A stretch of DNA of 64,000 nt from a virus: positions 1 through 64,000 of the IMG/VR virus record IMGVR_UViG_3300044695_003432; one strand, written 5' to 3'. Below the pieces are notes generated by a model. That model was not told where the DNA came from. It did not search any database and worked only from the letters and a program-made list of their open reading frames with translations. This document shows positions 32,449-40,276 of the stretch, piece by piece; the stretch's first letter is position 1; the number at the start of each line of letters is the position of its first letter. Both the position numbers and the translations under genes were made by a program.

Positions 32449-33018
32449 TCAGGTGATAACGGCGGTCAGGTCGCCGCCGTGCGCCCACGTCACAAGCAAC
32501 CAGCCGGTCACGGCCAGAGCCTTGTTGCCAACCGGGTCGTTGGCCGTGGCGACGTTGAGGAACATGTCGGTGGCGGTGCCGGTGCCATTCAGGATTGCCA
32601 TAGTGCCGAGCCGGGGCGCGAACGTCGCCGTGACGTTCATCGCTGTCGCGGTCGATGCGATTACGTCCGCCTCGGTGGATGTCAGCGTTGCGTCAGCCGC
32701 AGCGGTCGCCGTGCCGATGGATGACACGAGGCCCGCGTTTACAAACGCGGCAAGGGTGTAGGTGAGGTTTCCGACCACGTTGAACAGGTTGATGTTGCCC
32801 TTGGGAAAGTCAAGAAGTTGGATGCTTCCGCTTCCGTTGGCCCCGTTGTCGGTCAGGGTGAGGACCGTGCTGTTGAACACCAAGAGCGTTTGCCGCATTA
32901 CGTCGCTGGCATCGCCGATTGGGTGAACGGTGACAAGCGCGGTTGGACACGTCACCCGCGCGTCGGCGACGGTTGGGCGTCCCCGAACAATGGCGGGGAG
33001 AACACGGGTTGCTGGCAT
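32449..33018 (-). CDS. Beta-rich structural protein, paralogue 2
   Basis: 189 residues. RQTLLVFNSTVLTLTDNGANG and QLLDFPKGNINLFNVVGNLT match RQTVFTFNNAVIPFTDYGAGG and QLLDLPEGHIGFYGAVTDFT in the gene at 34704-35282, so the two are clear paralogues. Low in charge, rich in Thr/Ala. Probably a head decoration or fibre subunit. Confidence 0.65.
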   Translation of the reverse strand: MPATRVLPAIVRGRPTVADARVTCPTALVTVHPIGDASDVMRQTLLVFNSTVLTLTDNGANGSGSIQLLDFPKGNINLFNVVGNLTYTLAAFVNAGLVSSIGTATAAADATLTSTEADVIASTATAMNVTATFAPRLGTMAILNGTGTATDMFLNVATANDPVGNKALAVTGWLLVTWAHGGDLTAVIT

Positions 33019-33027
33019 GGATTTTCC

Positions 33028-34656
33028 TTAGTTTGCGATGCCAGGGGCCGAACCGGACACGGCCTCCGCGAGCGTGACGCACCGATACGTCCCGTCTTTG
33101 AGTCTTGGAACAACAGCGTCCGTGACGACCTTCATAAAGGCTTGCTCTTGCGATCGGTTGGCGTGCCCGTAGAACACCGCCAGCCCGCCGTGGTCGTCCA
33201 AAGCGTCCAGAAGACCCTGCGAAACCGTTGTGTTGTACCCGGTCGCGTGCTGGACTTCGAGGAAGTCGATGTGGTTGGTGGTCGTTGCGTCCTCGGAAGC
33301 CGTCGAGGTGTGGGAAATCACGTCAAGCCCGGCCTCCAACAAATACTCAGACTGCTCCGGCGTCATGTTTCCCTGATGGGTCGCGTAGATGCGGGAACCC
33401 TGCTCAAAGCCGTTGTCCTGTAGCCACCACGCAGCGGGTCGGATGTAGTCGGTCCAGAACTTTTCGGCAGTCAGGGTGCGGCTGTTGATGTAGACGACGC
33501 CGCTGTTGATGTCGCCCTCGTATTTCGACCATCCGTGATTGCCGATCATGTGCCCCGCCCTCTGCATGGCGAGAAGGTCGGCTTTTGACGCATAGCCGGA
33601 CGTGCCGACCAGTTGGGGGTGGACGTGGAAGTTGCCACGGATTCCCCATTTGTCGAACTCCATCGCCGTGTAGATGCAGCCCGCGTAGCCGTCGTCGTCG
33701 CGGAAGGCGACGAGTTTGGTGGAGGGCGTCGGCGTAATGAACTGGAGGCTGTCGAACGTCACGGTACAGGACGTGCCGGTCTTGGAGTTGAGGTAGATGC
33801 GAATGAAGTGGACATCGGCGGGGTTGACGGTGCCAACGGTCGTCGGGTGCAGAACAAGCGTGTTCCAGCCCGGCCCGCACACGGCGGACGAATCGAACTG
33901 CTGGAAGTTCGCCATCGTTTTGGTGGCGGTTGCAAGCGTCGTGTCGTGGAACCCGATGCTGATGTTTTGCACGTTGCCGGACTGCGCCGATTGCTGAGAC
34001 GGATCAACGTACACACGCAAGATGATGAACGGCCATTTGCCCGTTCCACCACTCAGGTCAACGGGTCCAGCACCGCCGTTCGACACGCGGTAGTCGTAGC
34101 GAATTTCTGCTGTGACGCCGCTCGTGGCAGTCAATGCGATAGAGAACGGGGCTGTCTCGCCGCTCTGGACCTCGCCTGAGCGACAGTTGACATAATCCTT
34201 CACGGCGGTTCCGGTTTCAACCTTGAACCGATCCGCCGTGATCGTGGTGCCGTTGGTGGCACCGTAGGTTTCAAACGGGCAGACGTGCGACGTGCGAAGC
34301 CCGCCTTTGCGAAGCCCGCGCGGGGTGACGCGGCCTCGATTCTGGAGAAGCGGGGACACGCGAACGTCGTAGTCGTCTTGCAGGCGGACAGACGCGCGCT
34401 CGGCAAGGGTCAACGCCCCGCCCGTGTTGAGATTCGTAACGTACACGCGATACTGGTTGAACCGGGGCACAACAAGGATGCCGCTGTTGTAGGCGTAGCC
34501 AAGGTTCACGGGCGTGTCGGAATCGTTGTTCCTTCCGTCAACGCGAACCGTGCCACCTCCGGGGAACACAAAGCGGAGCGGGACCGTTGGCGAGGAATCG
34601 GTGTTCTGATACCAGCCGCCGCCGCCAACAGCCGTGATGTTTTGTGCAAGTATCAT
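33028..34656 (-). CDS. Tail protein with NodB polysaccharide deacetylase domain
   Basis: 542 residues from ATG 34656 behind GGGGGA. The N-terminal 300 residues are beta-rich and fibre-like (VSPLLQNRGRVTPRGLRKGGL). The C-terminal domain has the NodB metal motifs: FRDDDGYAG near residue 320 and GHMIGNHGWSKYEGD near 373, then FYGHANRSQEQ. These enzymes remove acetyl groups from cell-surface polysaccharide; on a phage particle this would modify capsule or exopolysaccharide during adsorption. Confidence 0.78.
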   Translation of the reverse strand: MILAQNITAVGGGGWYQNTDSSPTVPLRFVFPGGGTVRVDGRNNDSDTPVNLGYAYNSGILVVPRFNQYRVYVTNLNTGGALTLAERASVRLQDDYDVRVSPLLQNRGRVTPRGLRKGGLRTSHVCPFETYGATNGTTITADRFKVETGTAVKDYVNCRSGEVQSGETAPFSIALTATSGVTAEIRYDYRVSNGGAGPVDLSGGTGKWPFIILRVYVDPSQQSAQSGNVQNISIGFHDTTLATATKTMANFQQFDSSAVCGPGWNTLVLHPTTVGTVNPADVHFIRIYLNSKTGTSCTVTFDSLQFITPTPSTKLVAFRDDDGYAGCIYTAMEFDKWGIRGNFHVHPQLVGTSGYASKADLLAMQRAGHMIGNHGWSKYEGDINSGVVYINSRTLTAEKFWTDYIRPAAWWLQDNGFEQGSRIYATHQGNMTPEQSEYLLEAGLDVISHTSTASEDATTTNHIDFLEVQHATGYNTTVSQGLLDALDDHGGLAVFYGHANRSQEQAFMKVVTDAVVPRLKDGTYRCVTLAEAVSGSAPGIAN

Positions 34657-34667
34657 GTGTCCCCCAT

Positions 34668-34697
34668 AAAAAACCGCCCCCCGTTTCCGGGAGGCGG
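34668..34697 (-). terminator. Intrinsic terminator
   Basis: Minus-strand stem CCGCCtCCCGG/CCGGGgGGCGG-type (34674-34697) followed by TTTTTT. It ends the transcript after the first structural paralogue, downstream of the capsid gene. Confidence 0.8.
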
Positions 34698-34703
34698 ATT
34701 GGA

Positions 34704-35282
34704 TTAGTTGTTGCCGAGCAACGCCCACGTCACGGTAATGGTGCCCGTGACAGTGATGGTGGTGTTGGCCGTCGCTGCGGTTGCGTCCGCCGCGAAGTTG
34801 AGGAACAGGTCTGCTGCGGTAGCGGTGCCGTCCACAAACGCAACGGCCGTATTCACGCCACCGACCGCACCGGCAGATGCAACGAGGGTCAGCGACGTAG
34901 AGGGAAGGACGTTTGCCTGCGTGGAATCAAGCGTGGTGCCAGTCGTCTCGGCAGCGGTGCCGAGAGAGTGAACAACCGCGCTGGTTGCGCCGATGCCAGC
35001 ACCAGCCGTCAACGCCGTAAAGTCGGTCACGGCTCCATAGAACCCAATGTGACCTTCGGGAAGATCGAGAAGCTGGAGTGCGGCAGCACCGCCGCCCGCG
35101 CCGTAATCCGTAAACGGAATGACGGCGTTGTTGAAAGTGAACACCGTCTGACGCAGAACGCCGTTGCCGTACTCCTTCTTGGAGACGCCAAGAGCCTGCG
35201 TAGCGGTGGGGATGGTGCCAACGTCGTTCTGACCCGGAGGACGAGACGACGCGATGGTGGGGGTTGCAGTTGCAATTGACAT
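34704..35282 (-). CDS. Beta-rich structural protein, paralogue 1
   Basis: 192 residues. Paralogue of 32449-33018. Position directly after the capsid gene and before a strong terminator implies high expression, as for a capsid decoration protein. Confidence 0.65.
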   Translation of the reverse strand: MSIATATPTIASSRPPGQNDVGTIPTATQALGVSKKEYGNGVLRQTVFTFNNAVIPFTDYGAGGGAAALQLLDLPEGHIGFYGAVTDFTALTAGAGIGATSAVVHSLGTAAETTGTTLDSTQANVLPSTSLTLVASAGAVGGVNTAVAFVDGTATAADLFLNFAADATAATANTTITVTGTITVTWALLGNN

Positions 35283-35306
35283 GTGTGTTGCTCCTTGTGG
35301 GTTGAA

Positions 35307-36347
35307 TTAGGCGTCGGAGTCGTTGACCTCAATAACGCCAGCGCACCACGGATGCAACTGACCGGCACCCATGAGAACCTGCGACTTGACGAACACGGTG
35401 TTGCGACGCTCATCGGGCTGCATGACCGACTCGACGCCGCCATGCTGCACGATGCCGACCGGGGCCATGCCGTACTGACCACCAGCCGCGACGATCGCCA
35501 CGGGGCGACCAACGGCGATGTTGCTGTCAGTGACCTCAAACGTGCCCTGGTACTTGCTCGGGCCGGTCGTCACGTTGGCGGACGGGATGCGGTTCTTGGC
35601 GACCATCACCTCAAAGCCCGCGATCTTGCCAATCAGACGGCTCTGGAGGTTGTTGCCGCTGGCGTTCTGGGCGTACTGCACGTCCCAGATGCCAGTGTCC
35701 TTCGCCAGAACGCGACGGATGTACGGGTCGATCCACATGTAGCGACCGGCCTCGGGCACGTTGTCGTTGTCCATCGACTCGGCGAGCGTCTGTGCGTCGT
35801 CGAGGAAGTTGGCCGCGCCGGTCGAGGACACGGGGTAAGCCGCCGCAACCGTCTCTTCGTCGCGGGTGACGCGATTGCCGCCGCTGTGAACGGTCAGGCC
35901 GTTCTTGCTGACAGCCGCACCGCGAGCCGTGAGAACAAGCAGGCGGGCGAGGCGGTTGTCGTAGAAGCGGGCGATACGCTCGCCGGTCTTGCGGGCAAGC
36001 GGGCCGAGGATGTCGAAGTTGGCAATCCGCATCTGGTCGAGCGGAACGTCGTGGTGAGCCACAACGATGCCGTCGATCGTGATGTTGCCCTCGTCAATCT
36101 CGAACTGCTGGCCGAGCAGTTCATCGCCGGGAGTGTGTTCCTCGGGATCGGGCGTATCGGCCATCAGGTAGAACTGGTGGCTGTTGCCCTGGCTGATGAT
36201 CTTGCGCTGAATGGCGGGGCTGTCGGCGAAGATAACCTCATCGCGGAAAGCCTCGACAACGCCCATCTGAAACATTTCCTCGGGCGACAGGGCATACTCG
36301 GTGCCTGCCGCGTTGTTGAGGAAACGACTCGGGTTACTGGAAGACAT
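35307..36347 (-). CDS. Major capsid protein (phage A)
   Basis: 346 residues from ATG 36347 behind GAGGTG. T7 gp10-like features: LSPEEMFQMGVVEAFRDEVI, GIVVAHHDVPLDQMRI, ARKTGERIARFYDNRLARL, and a C-terminus QVLMGAGQLHPWCAGVIEV that parallels the partial phage B capsid end. Forms the icosahedral HK97-fold shell. Confidence 0.92.
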   Translation of the reverse strand: MSSSNPSRFLNNAAGTEYALSPEEMFQMGVVEAFRDEVIFADSPAIQRKIISQGNSHQFYLMADTPDPEEHTPGDELLGQQFEIDEGNITIDGIVVAHHDVPLDQMRIANFDILGPLARKTGERIARFYDNRLARLLVLTARGAAVSKNGLTVHSGGNRVTRDEETVAAAYPVSSTGAANFLDDAQTLAESMDNDNVPEAGRYMWIDPYIRRVLAKDTGIWDVQYAQNASGNNLQSRLIGKIAGFEVMVAKNRIPSANVTTGPSKYQGTFEVTDSNIAVGRPVAIVAAGGQYGMAPVGIVQHGGVESVMQPDERRNTVFVKSQVLMGAGQLHPWCAGVIEVNDSDA

Positions 36348-36553
36348 GGATTCACCTCGGGGGTGGAAAGTGGTGGAACGTGCAAACACGCTTCCGGCAC
36401 TTGCCGCGCGCGAGGTGTCCGTGGGCCTCTTGCGAGGGTGTCCACAGGCTCGTCTGCTGGCTAACTGTGACCGTGGCGGCGTGACGCTCGCGGCCTATGG
36501 CTGTGCGTCACGCGACCTGAAAACACGCGGGCGGCTTTCACCGCCCACGGGTG
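36348..36553 (-). other. Capsid gene leader with hairpin and terminator
   Basis: Contains a 9-bp stem GCGTGACGC/GCGTCACGC around 36479-36514 and a GGGCGG-TGAAAG-CCGCCC hairpin (about 36529-36547) that can end transcription from the gene at 36554. A phage RNA polymerase promoter for the capsid gene is expected here, but its consensus cannot be derived by eye. Confidence 0.5.
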
Positions 36554-36955
36554 CTACTTCTTGAGACGGGCGGACGCGGCCTGTGCCACGCTCAGCCCGG
36601 ACGGACCTTCAATCTCGTCCTCGTCGGACTTGGCCGGAGCCTTGACCGACTTCTTTTCCAACTCAGCGATGCGGGCCTTCGCCTCCGCAAGCTGCGCGGC
36701 GAGCGCGACGGCTGCGGCGTCGTTCTCGTGGAGCGGGCGCGGAGTGTCCTTGGTCTTGGCAATGGCCGCTTCGATCGCCGCGTTGAGTTCTGCGGCGTGC
36801 CCGGTCGTCCACTTGAGGCCGGTCTTGCTGTCAAAGACGATCGCGTACTTACCAGAAACGACGTTGTTCGCCTTGTTCTTGTAAGCACATCCGCCAGAGT
36901 GGATTGACGCCGAGTTTTCGGTCATCCACCTTGCGTACTTGGTCATGGTTGCCAT
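36554..36955 (-). CDS. Hypothetical head-region protein
   Basis: 133 residues between scaffold and capsid genes. N-terminal beta part (GKYAIVFDSKTGLKWTTGHA), then a coiled coil (AAQLAEAKARIAELEKKSV) and a C-terminal tail. Unknown; may assist head assembly. Confidence 0.6.
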   Translation of the reverse strand: MATMTKYARWMTENSASIHSGGCAYKNKANNVVSGKYAIVFDSKTGLKWTTGHAAELNAAIEAAIAKTKDTPRPLHENDAAAVALAAQLAEAKARIAELEKKSVKAPAKSDEDEIEGPSGLSVAQAASARLKK

Positions 36956-36964
36956 CGAGATTCC

Positions 36965-37822
36965 TTACGAGAAGCGGCGGGTGATTTCCGCCATGTTTGC
37001 CTTGAGCGTGCGCTGTGCGAGAATGTCGCCAGCCATCGCACGCTTGTTGAGTTCCTTGAGTTCCGCCAAGTCCTTCGGTGGCGCGGTGGAGTGCGACGGC
37101 ATGGTCCCGATGACGGGCGAACCGCCCACGTTCTTCTCGTCGTACCGGGCCTTGATGACGCGAACGGCGTCAAGTGCCACCTGCGGGTTGGTGTCGTTGA
37201 GTTTCGCGGCGTAGACCGACAACTCGCCCTCGGGCACGTTGGACTTCGCCCACGTCATAAGGCGGTCGTAGTTCTCCTGCGAGCCGCCCGCGATCTTGAA
37301 CGCCGCCTGCTTGGTCTGCTCTTGGACCTCACGGGCACGCTCGGCCTTGATCTGTGCCGACTCCACCCGCCCAACAAAGATGTCGTTGAGAGCATCCTTG
37401 TTGAGCTTGTAGACCTTTCCGTCCTTGCCCTTGACTTCGATGCTGCCAAAGGCTTTCAGCGAGTCGTCGTCGATGCTCTTGTTCTTGACAAGGTTCTCGC
37501 CGAACTTCGCGGTGTCGAGGCCGATCGCCTTGAACAACCCGTCAATGTCGGTGTCGGCGTACTCGGTCGGCTGCGGGGCGGGAGCGTTACCCGCCAGAGC
37601 CTTGTAGAACGTGACCGCCGCGTCCTTGCTGGCGAAGTAGCCGCCGTCGCCGTAGACGGGTGCGTTGTCCGCCACCTGAACGCCACGGTGCTTGAACAAC
37701 TCGCGTGCGCCCTGCTGGAACGCCGCCTCGTCCTTGAACTTCCCCGCGATCAACTCGGGCTGCGGTGGTGCCGCTCCCGGCGTCGGTGCGGCTTGCACCG
37801 GCGCGGTTCCTGTCTCTGACAT
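36965..37822 (-). CDS. Scaffolding protein
   Basis: 285 residues, acidic Pro/Ala-rich N-terminus and a highly charged helical body, ending in the basic helix ELKELNKRAMAGDILAQRTL. Position between portal and capsid genes matches T7 gp9. Guides shell assembly and then leaves. Confidence 0.85.
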   Translation of the reverse strand: MSETGTAPVQAAPTPGAAPPQPELIAGKFKDEAAFQQGARELFKHRGVQVADNAPVYGDGGYFASKDAAVTFYKALAGNAPAPQPTEYADTDIDGLFKAIGLDTAKFGENLVKNKSIDDDSLKAFGSIEVKGKDGKVYKLNKDALNDIFVGRVESAQIKAERAREVQEQTKQAAFKIAGGSQENYDRLMTWAKSNVPEGELSVYAAKLNDTNPQVALDAVRVIKARYDEKNVGGSPVIGTMPSHSTAPPKDLAELKELNKRAMAGDILAQRTLKANMAEITRRFS

Positions 37823-37832
37823 TCAATTCCTT

Positions 37833-39395
37833 TCAGGCTTGGGGTGCGGCTTGCTGCTGCGCAATGCCACCAGCGGCGCGTGCCGCTTCCTGAATGACTG
37901 CCGTTGCCCCGTCCGCCTTCACTTGGTCCGCCATCGCTTTGCGAGCCTCTTGCTCCAACTGCGCTGGCGTCTTGATAAGCCCAGGCTCGGCCACCCCCAA
38001 TGAACGAGCCGCGAGACTGAGAAGCACGTTCTGATCCAACTGCTTGACCGCCTGCTCGCCCATCGCACCCGCGAGTTGTGCCAACTGCATCGCACCCTCG
38101 GCGCGACGCTTCTGGTTGATCGCGGCGATACCCGTGGTCGATACCACGTCGGCGAACTTCATCTTCTTGGCGTCGAGCAACCCGCTCCGCGTGCCCATGT
38201 CGATCGCGGCCCACAGGAGCGGCTTCTGCTGCTGGTCGTGGATGGTCGAGAACAGGTCGCCAAGCCAACCCTGCAACTGCTCGGCGGTCTGCTTCCATGC
38301 CGTGCTGTGACGGCCAGCCTCGCCCTTGGGAGCGGCGTCGGCGTCAAGGAGCATGGTCTTGGATAGGTCGTCTTGGCACCGCATCCAAACCTGCTGAACA
38401 ACTTGGAAGTCGGCAAGTTTCTCGACGCCGAGCATGGCAACGTCTTGCAAGCGACCGCCCTCGACGCGGCCACCGACGATGATCTTGCCCGACTCGATAG
38501 CCAAGTCCTCGGGACGGAGCGTGCTGCCGGTGCCGATGACGGGGTTGAACTTGCTGGCGTGTTCCGCCCAATCCTTCATGCGACCGGCGAAGAACTCGTT
38601 GGACTCGAAATCGCCGCCGTGCAGTTCAATCAGGCCGCGCCCGTAGTGGTCGTTGCCCGCCCGCTTGAAGTCGGTTTGGAAGATGCGGGCCGTTTCGTGC
38701 TGAGCCTCGAACACCTGCTTGTCTTGGATTTCCTGCGTCAGCACCCACGAGTCGTCAGACTGACGCTTGTAGAGCGTGAATACGTCAACGTCCTCGCCTT
38801 CCTTGACCTCGATTTGGGCCTGAATGTCAGCGGGCAGGCGTGCGGGGTTGACGCATTCCTTGATGACGTGGTAGTCAACCTCGCCGTAGGCGTCGCGGCG
38901 GGTGCGGTACTGGTCGCGGGAGAACACGCGCTTGGCGAAGTCCTCATTCCCGCGAAGGCCGATGCCCTCAAGCGTGCTGCCGGTGATAAGCAACTGCGTG
39001 AGCGAAATACCTGTCTGGGCGTAGAAGCCGGGAACGACTTTCCGCTTGCTCTTGACGTGGCTGCTCTCGATCGCCGCCTGAATCTTCACGCCCTCGACGT
39101 ACAGGGCGTTGACGATAACCGTGTATTCCTCGGGGCTGATGGAATACTTGCTCTCAGGCTCCACGTCCAACTCGAACCAGCCGTCGCCGGGGAACAGGAC
39201 GGAGCGGAGTTTGCCGACGCAGTTGGCGATGCCACGGGCGGCAAGCGAGTTGTTGGGGTTGCGGAGCCGGTCGCCAGCCTGATAGCCCTGCTCCGGCATC
39301 ACGAACGGCATGGAAATCGACGCCGCCCAACGCGCCCGATCCAAGACCTCCGACGCATCGCCGGTGCCTTGGTCGAACAGTTTTTGGATGCTCAT
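37833..39395 (-). CDS. Portal (head-tail connector) protein
   Basis: 520 residues, T7 gp8-like: LDRARWAASISMPFVMPEQGY, AARGIANCVGKLRSVLFPG, YFR-like ARIFQTDFKRAGNDHYGRG, and a Gln/Ala-rich C-terminal helix. Forms the dodecameric portal through which DNA is packaged. Confidence 0.93.
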   Translation of the reverse strand: MSIQKLFDQGTGDASEVLDRARWAASISMPFVMPEQGYQAGDRLRNPNNSLAARGIANCVGKLRSVLFPGDGWFELDVEPESKYSISPEEYTVIVNALYVEGVKIQAAIESSHVKSKRKVVPGFYAQTGISLTQLLITGSTLEGIGLRGNEDFAKRVFSRDQYRTRRDAYGEVDYHVIKECVNPARLPADIQAQIEVKEGEDVDVFTLYKRQSDDSWVLTQEIQDKQVFEAQHETARIFQTDFKRAGNDHYGRGLIELHGGDFESNEFFAGRMKDWAEHASKFNPVIGTGSTLRPEDLAIESGKIIVGGRVEGGRLQDVAMLGVEKLADFQVVQQVWMRCQDDLSKTMLLDADAAPKGEAGRHSTAWKQTAEQLQGWLGDLFSTIHDQQQKPLLWAAIDMGTRSGLLDAKKMKFADVVSTTGIAAINQKRRAEGAMQLAQLAGAMGEQAVKQLDQNVLLSLAARSLGVAEPGLIKTPAQLEQEARKAMADQVKADGATAVIQEAARAAGGIAQQQAAPQA

Positions 39396-39613
39396 GGGAT
39401 GTACAAGCCGCTACCAGCCGGGGGCACGCCGGTCGTCGGGATCAGATACGAGTCGATGTTGCGGCGACGGGCGCGGCGTGCAGCGGCCTCGGCCTCGGCC
39501 TGCATGTTGGCCTGAGACGATGCGGGGTCCGCTGACGCCGCGTAGTCCGGCACGTTGGCCTGCGGTGCGTTGACGCCGAATACGCCGTCAACGAGACTTC
39601 CAACGGCACTCAT
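39392..39613 (-). CDS. Small structural-region protein
   Basis: 73 residues, four-base overlaps with both neighbours. Ala-rich helix (ASSQANMQAEAEAAARRARR) then SYLIPTTGVPPAGSG. Similar small proteins precede portals in T7-like phages; role unknown. Confidence 0.6.
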   Translation of the reverse strand: MSAVGSLVDGVFGVNAPQANVPDYAASADPASSQANMQAEAEAAARRARRRNIDSYLIPTTGVPPAGSGLYIP

Positions 39614-39786
39614 CGGGGTTTGTTGTCCTTGGCGGCGATGATCTCGATGTCCTCAATGACAGAGGAAACACCAAGGTTCATCGCCAGTTTGTGAGAGTCG
39701 CGGCAGGCGTCAAGGCTCTGCGGCGGGGCAAGGCGATCCCGGTAGTGGTTCCGTAACCACTTACACAAGTCGGCGGCTTGCTGCAT
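39610..39786 (-). CDS. Small hypothetical protein
   Basis: 58 residues from ATG 39786 (MQQAADLCKWLRNHYRDRLA...). Overlaps the end of the gene upstream. The start has only a weak ribosome site; an earlier start is possible. Confidence 0.45.
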   Translation of the reverse strand: MQQAADLCKWLRNHYRDRLAPPQSLDACRDSHKLAMNLGVSSVIEDIEIIAAKDNKPR

Positions 39787-40252
39787 ATTGAGCGGGATGG
39801 GATTCGTCGATGACGACTTCGGTTGCGCCTCGGGCACGAAGGTACTCGTATAAGAGGATGGGCGACAACAAGTTATCGGGCGTGGCGTACCCGCACAGAG
39901 CAAGGTACTCCCGACAACGCGACACGCAGTTGGAGTGACGGACCCGCCCGCCTGACCAGAGGTACGCCAGTCCACGGGCAACGCTTATCGGGCGTTTGTC
40001 CAGACTGACATGCTCGGGGTTGAACGATCGCTCAACGGCAATAGACAGAACGGTCTGTATCATCGGCTGACGGATTGCAGCCTTGAAGGGGATAAGTCGC
40101 TCCCCTTTCTCAACCGTGCGTTCGACGATGGTTTCGTGGTCGCCATAGGCGACGTGAACCAAGTGGCTTCGCGTGGCGAGCGCGGCGATCGCGTTGGCCG
40201 GGTGCCATATGGCCCCGGACGCGAAGATAACCCACGCCTGTTGAACGGTCAC
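39761..40252 (-). CDS. Hypothetical protein downstream of RNA polymerase
   Basis: 163 residues from GTG 40252. Alpha/beta mix with HLVHVAYGDHETIVER and CVSRCREYLALCGYA. Unknown function. Confidence 0.55.
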   Translation of the reverse strand: MTVQQAWVIFASGAIWHPANAIAALATRSHLVHVAYGDHETIVERTVEKGERLIPFKAAIRQPMIQTVLSIAVERSFNPEHVSLDKRPISVARGLAYLWSGGRVRHSNCVSRCREYLALCGYATPDNLLSPILLYEYLRARGATEVVIDESHPAQYAASRRLV

Positions 40253-40276
40253 TCAATACACGTTTGGTTTATCGGA

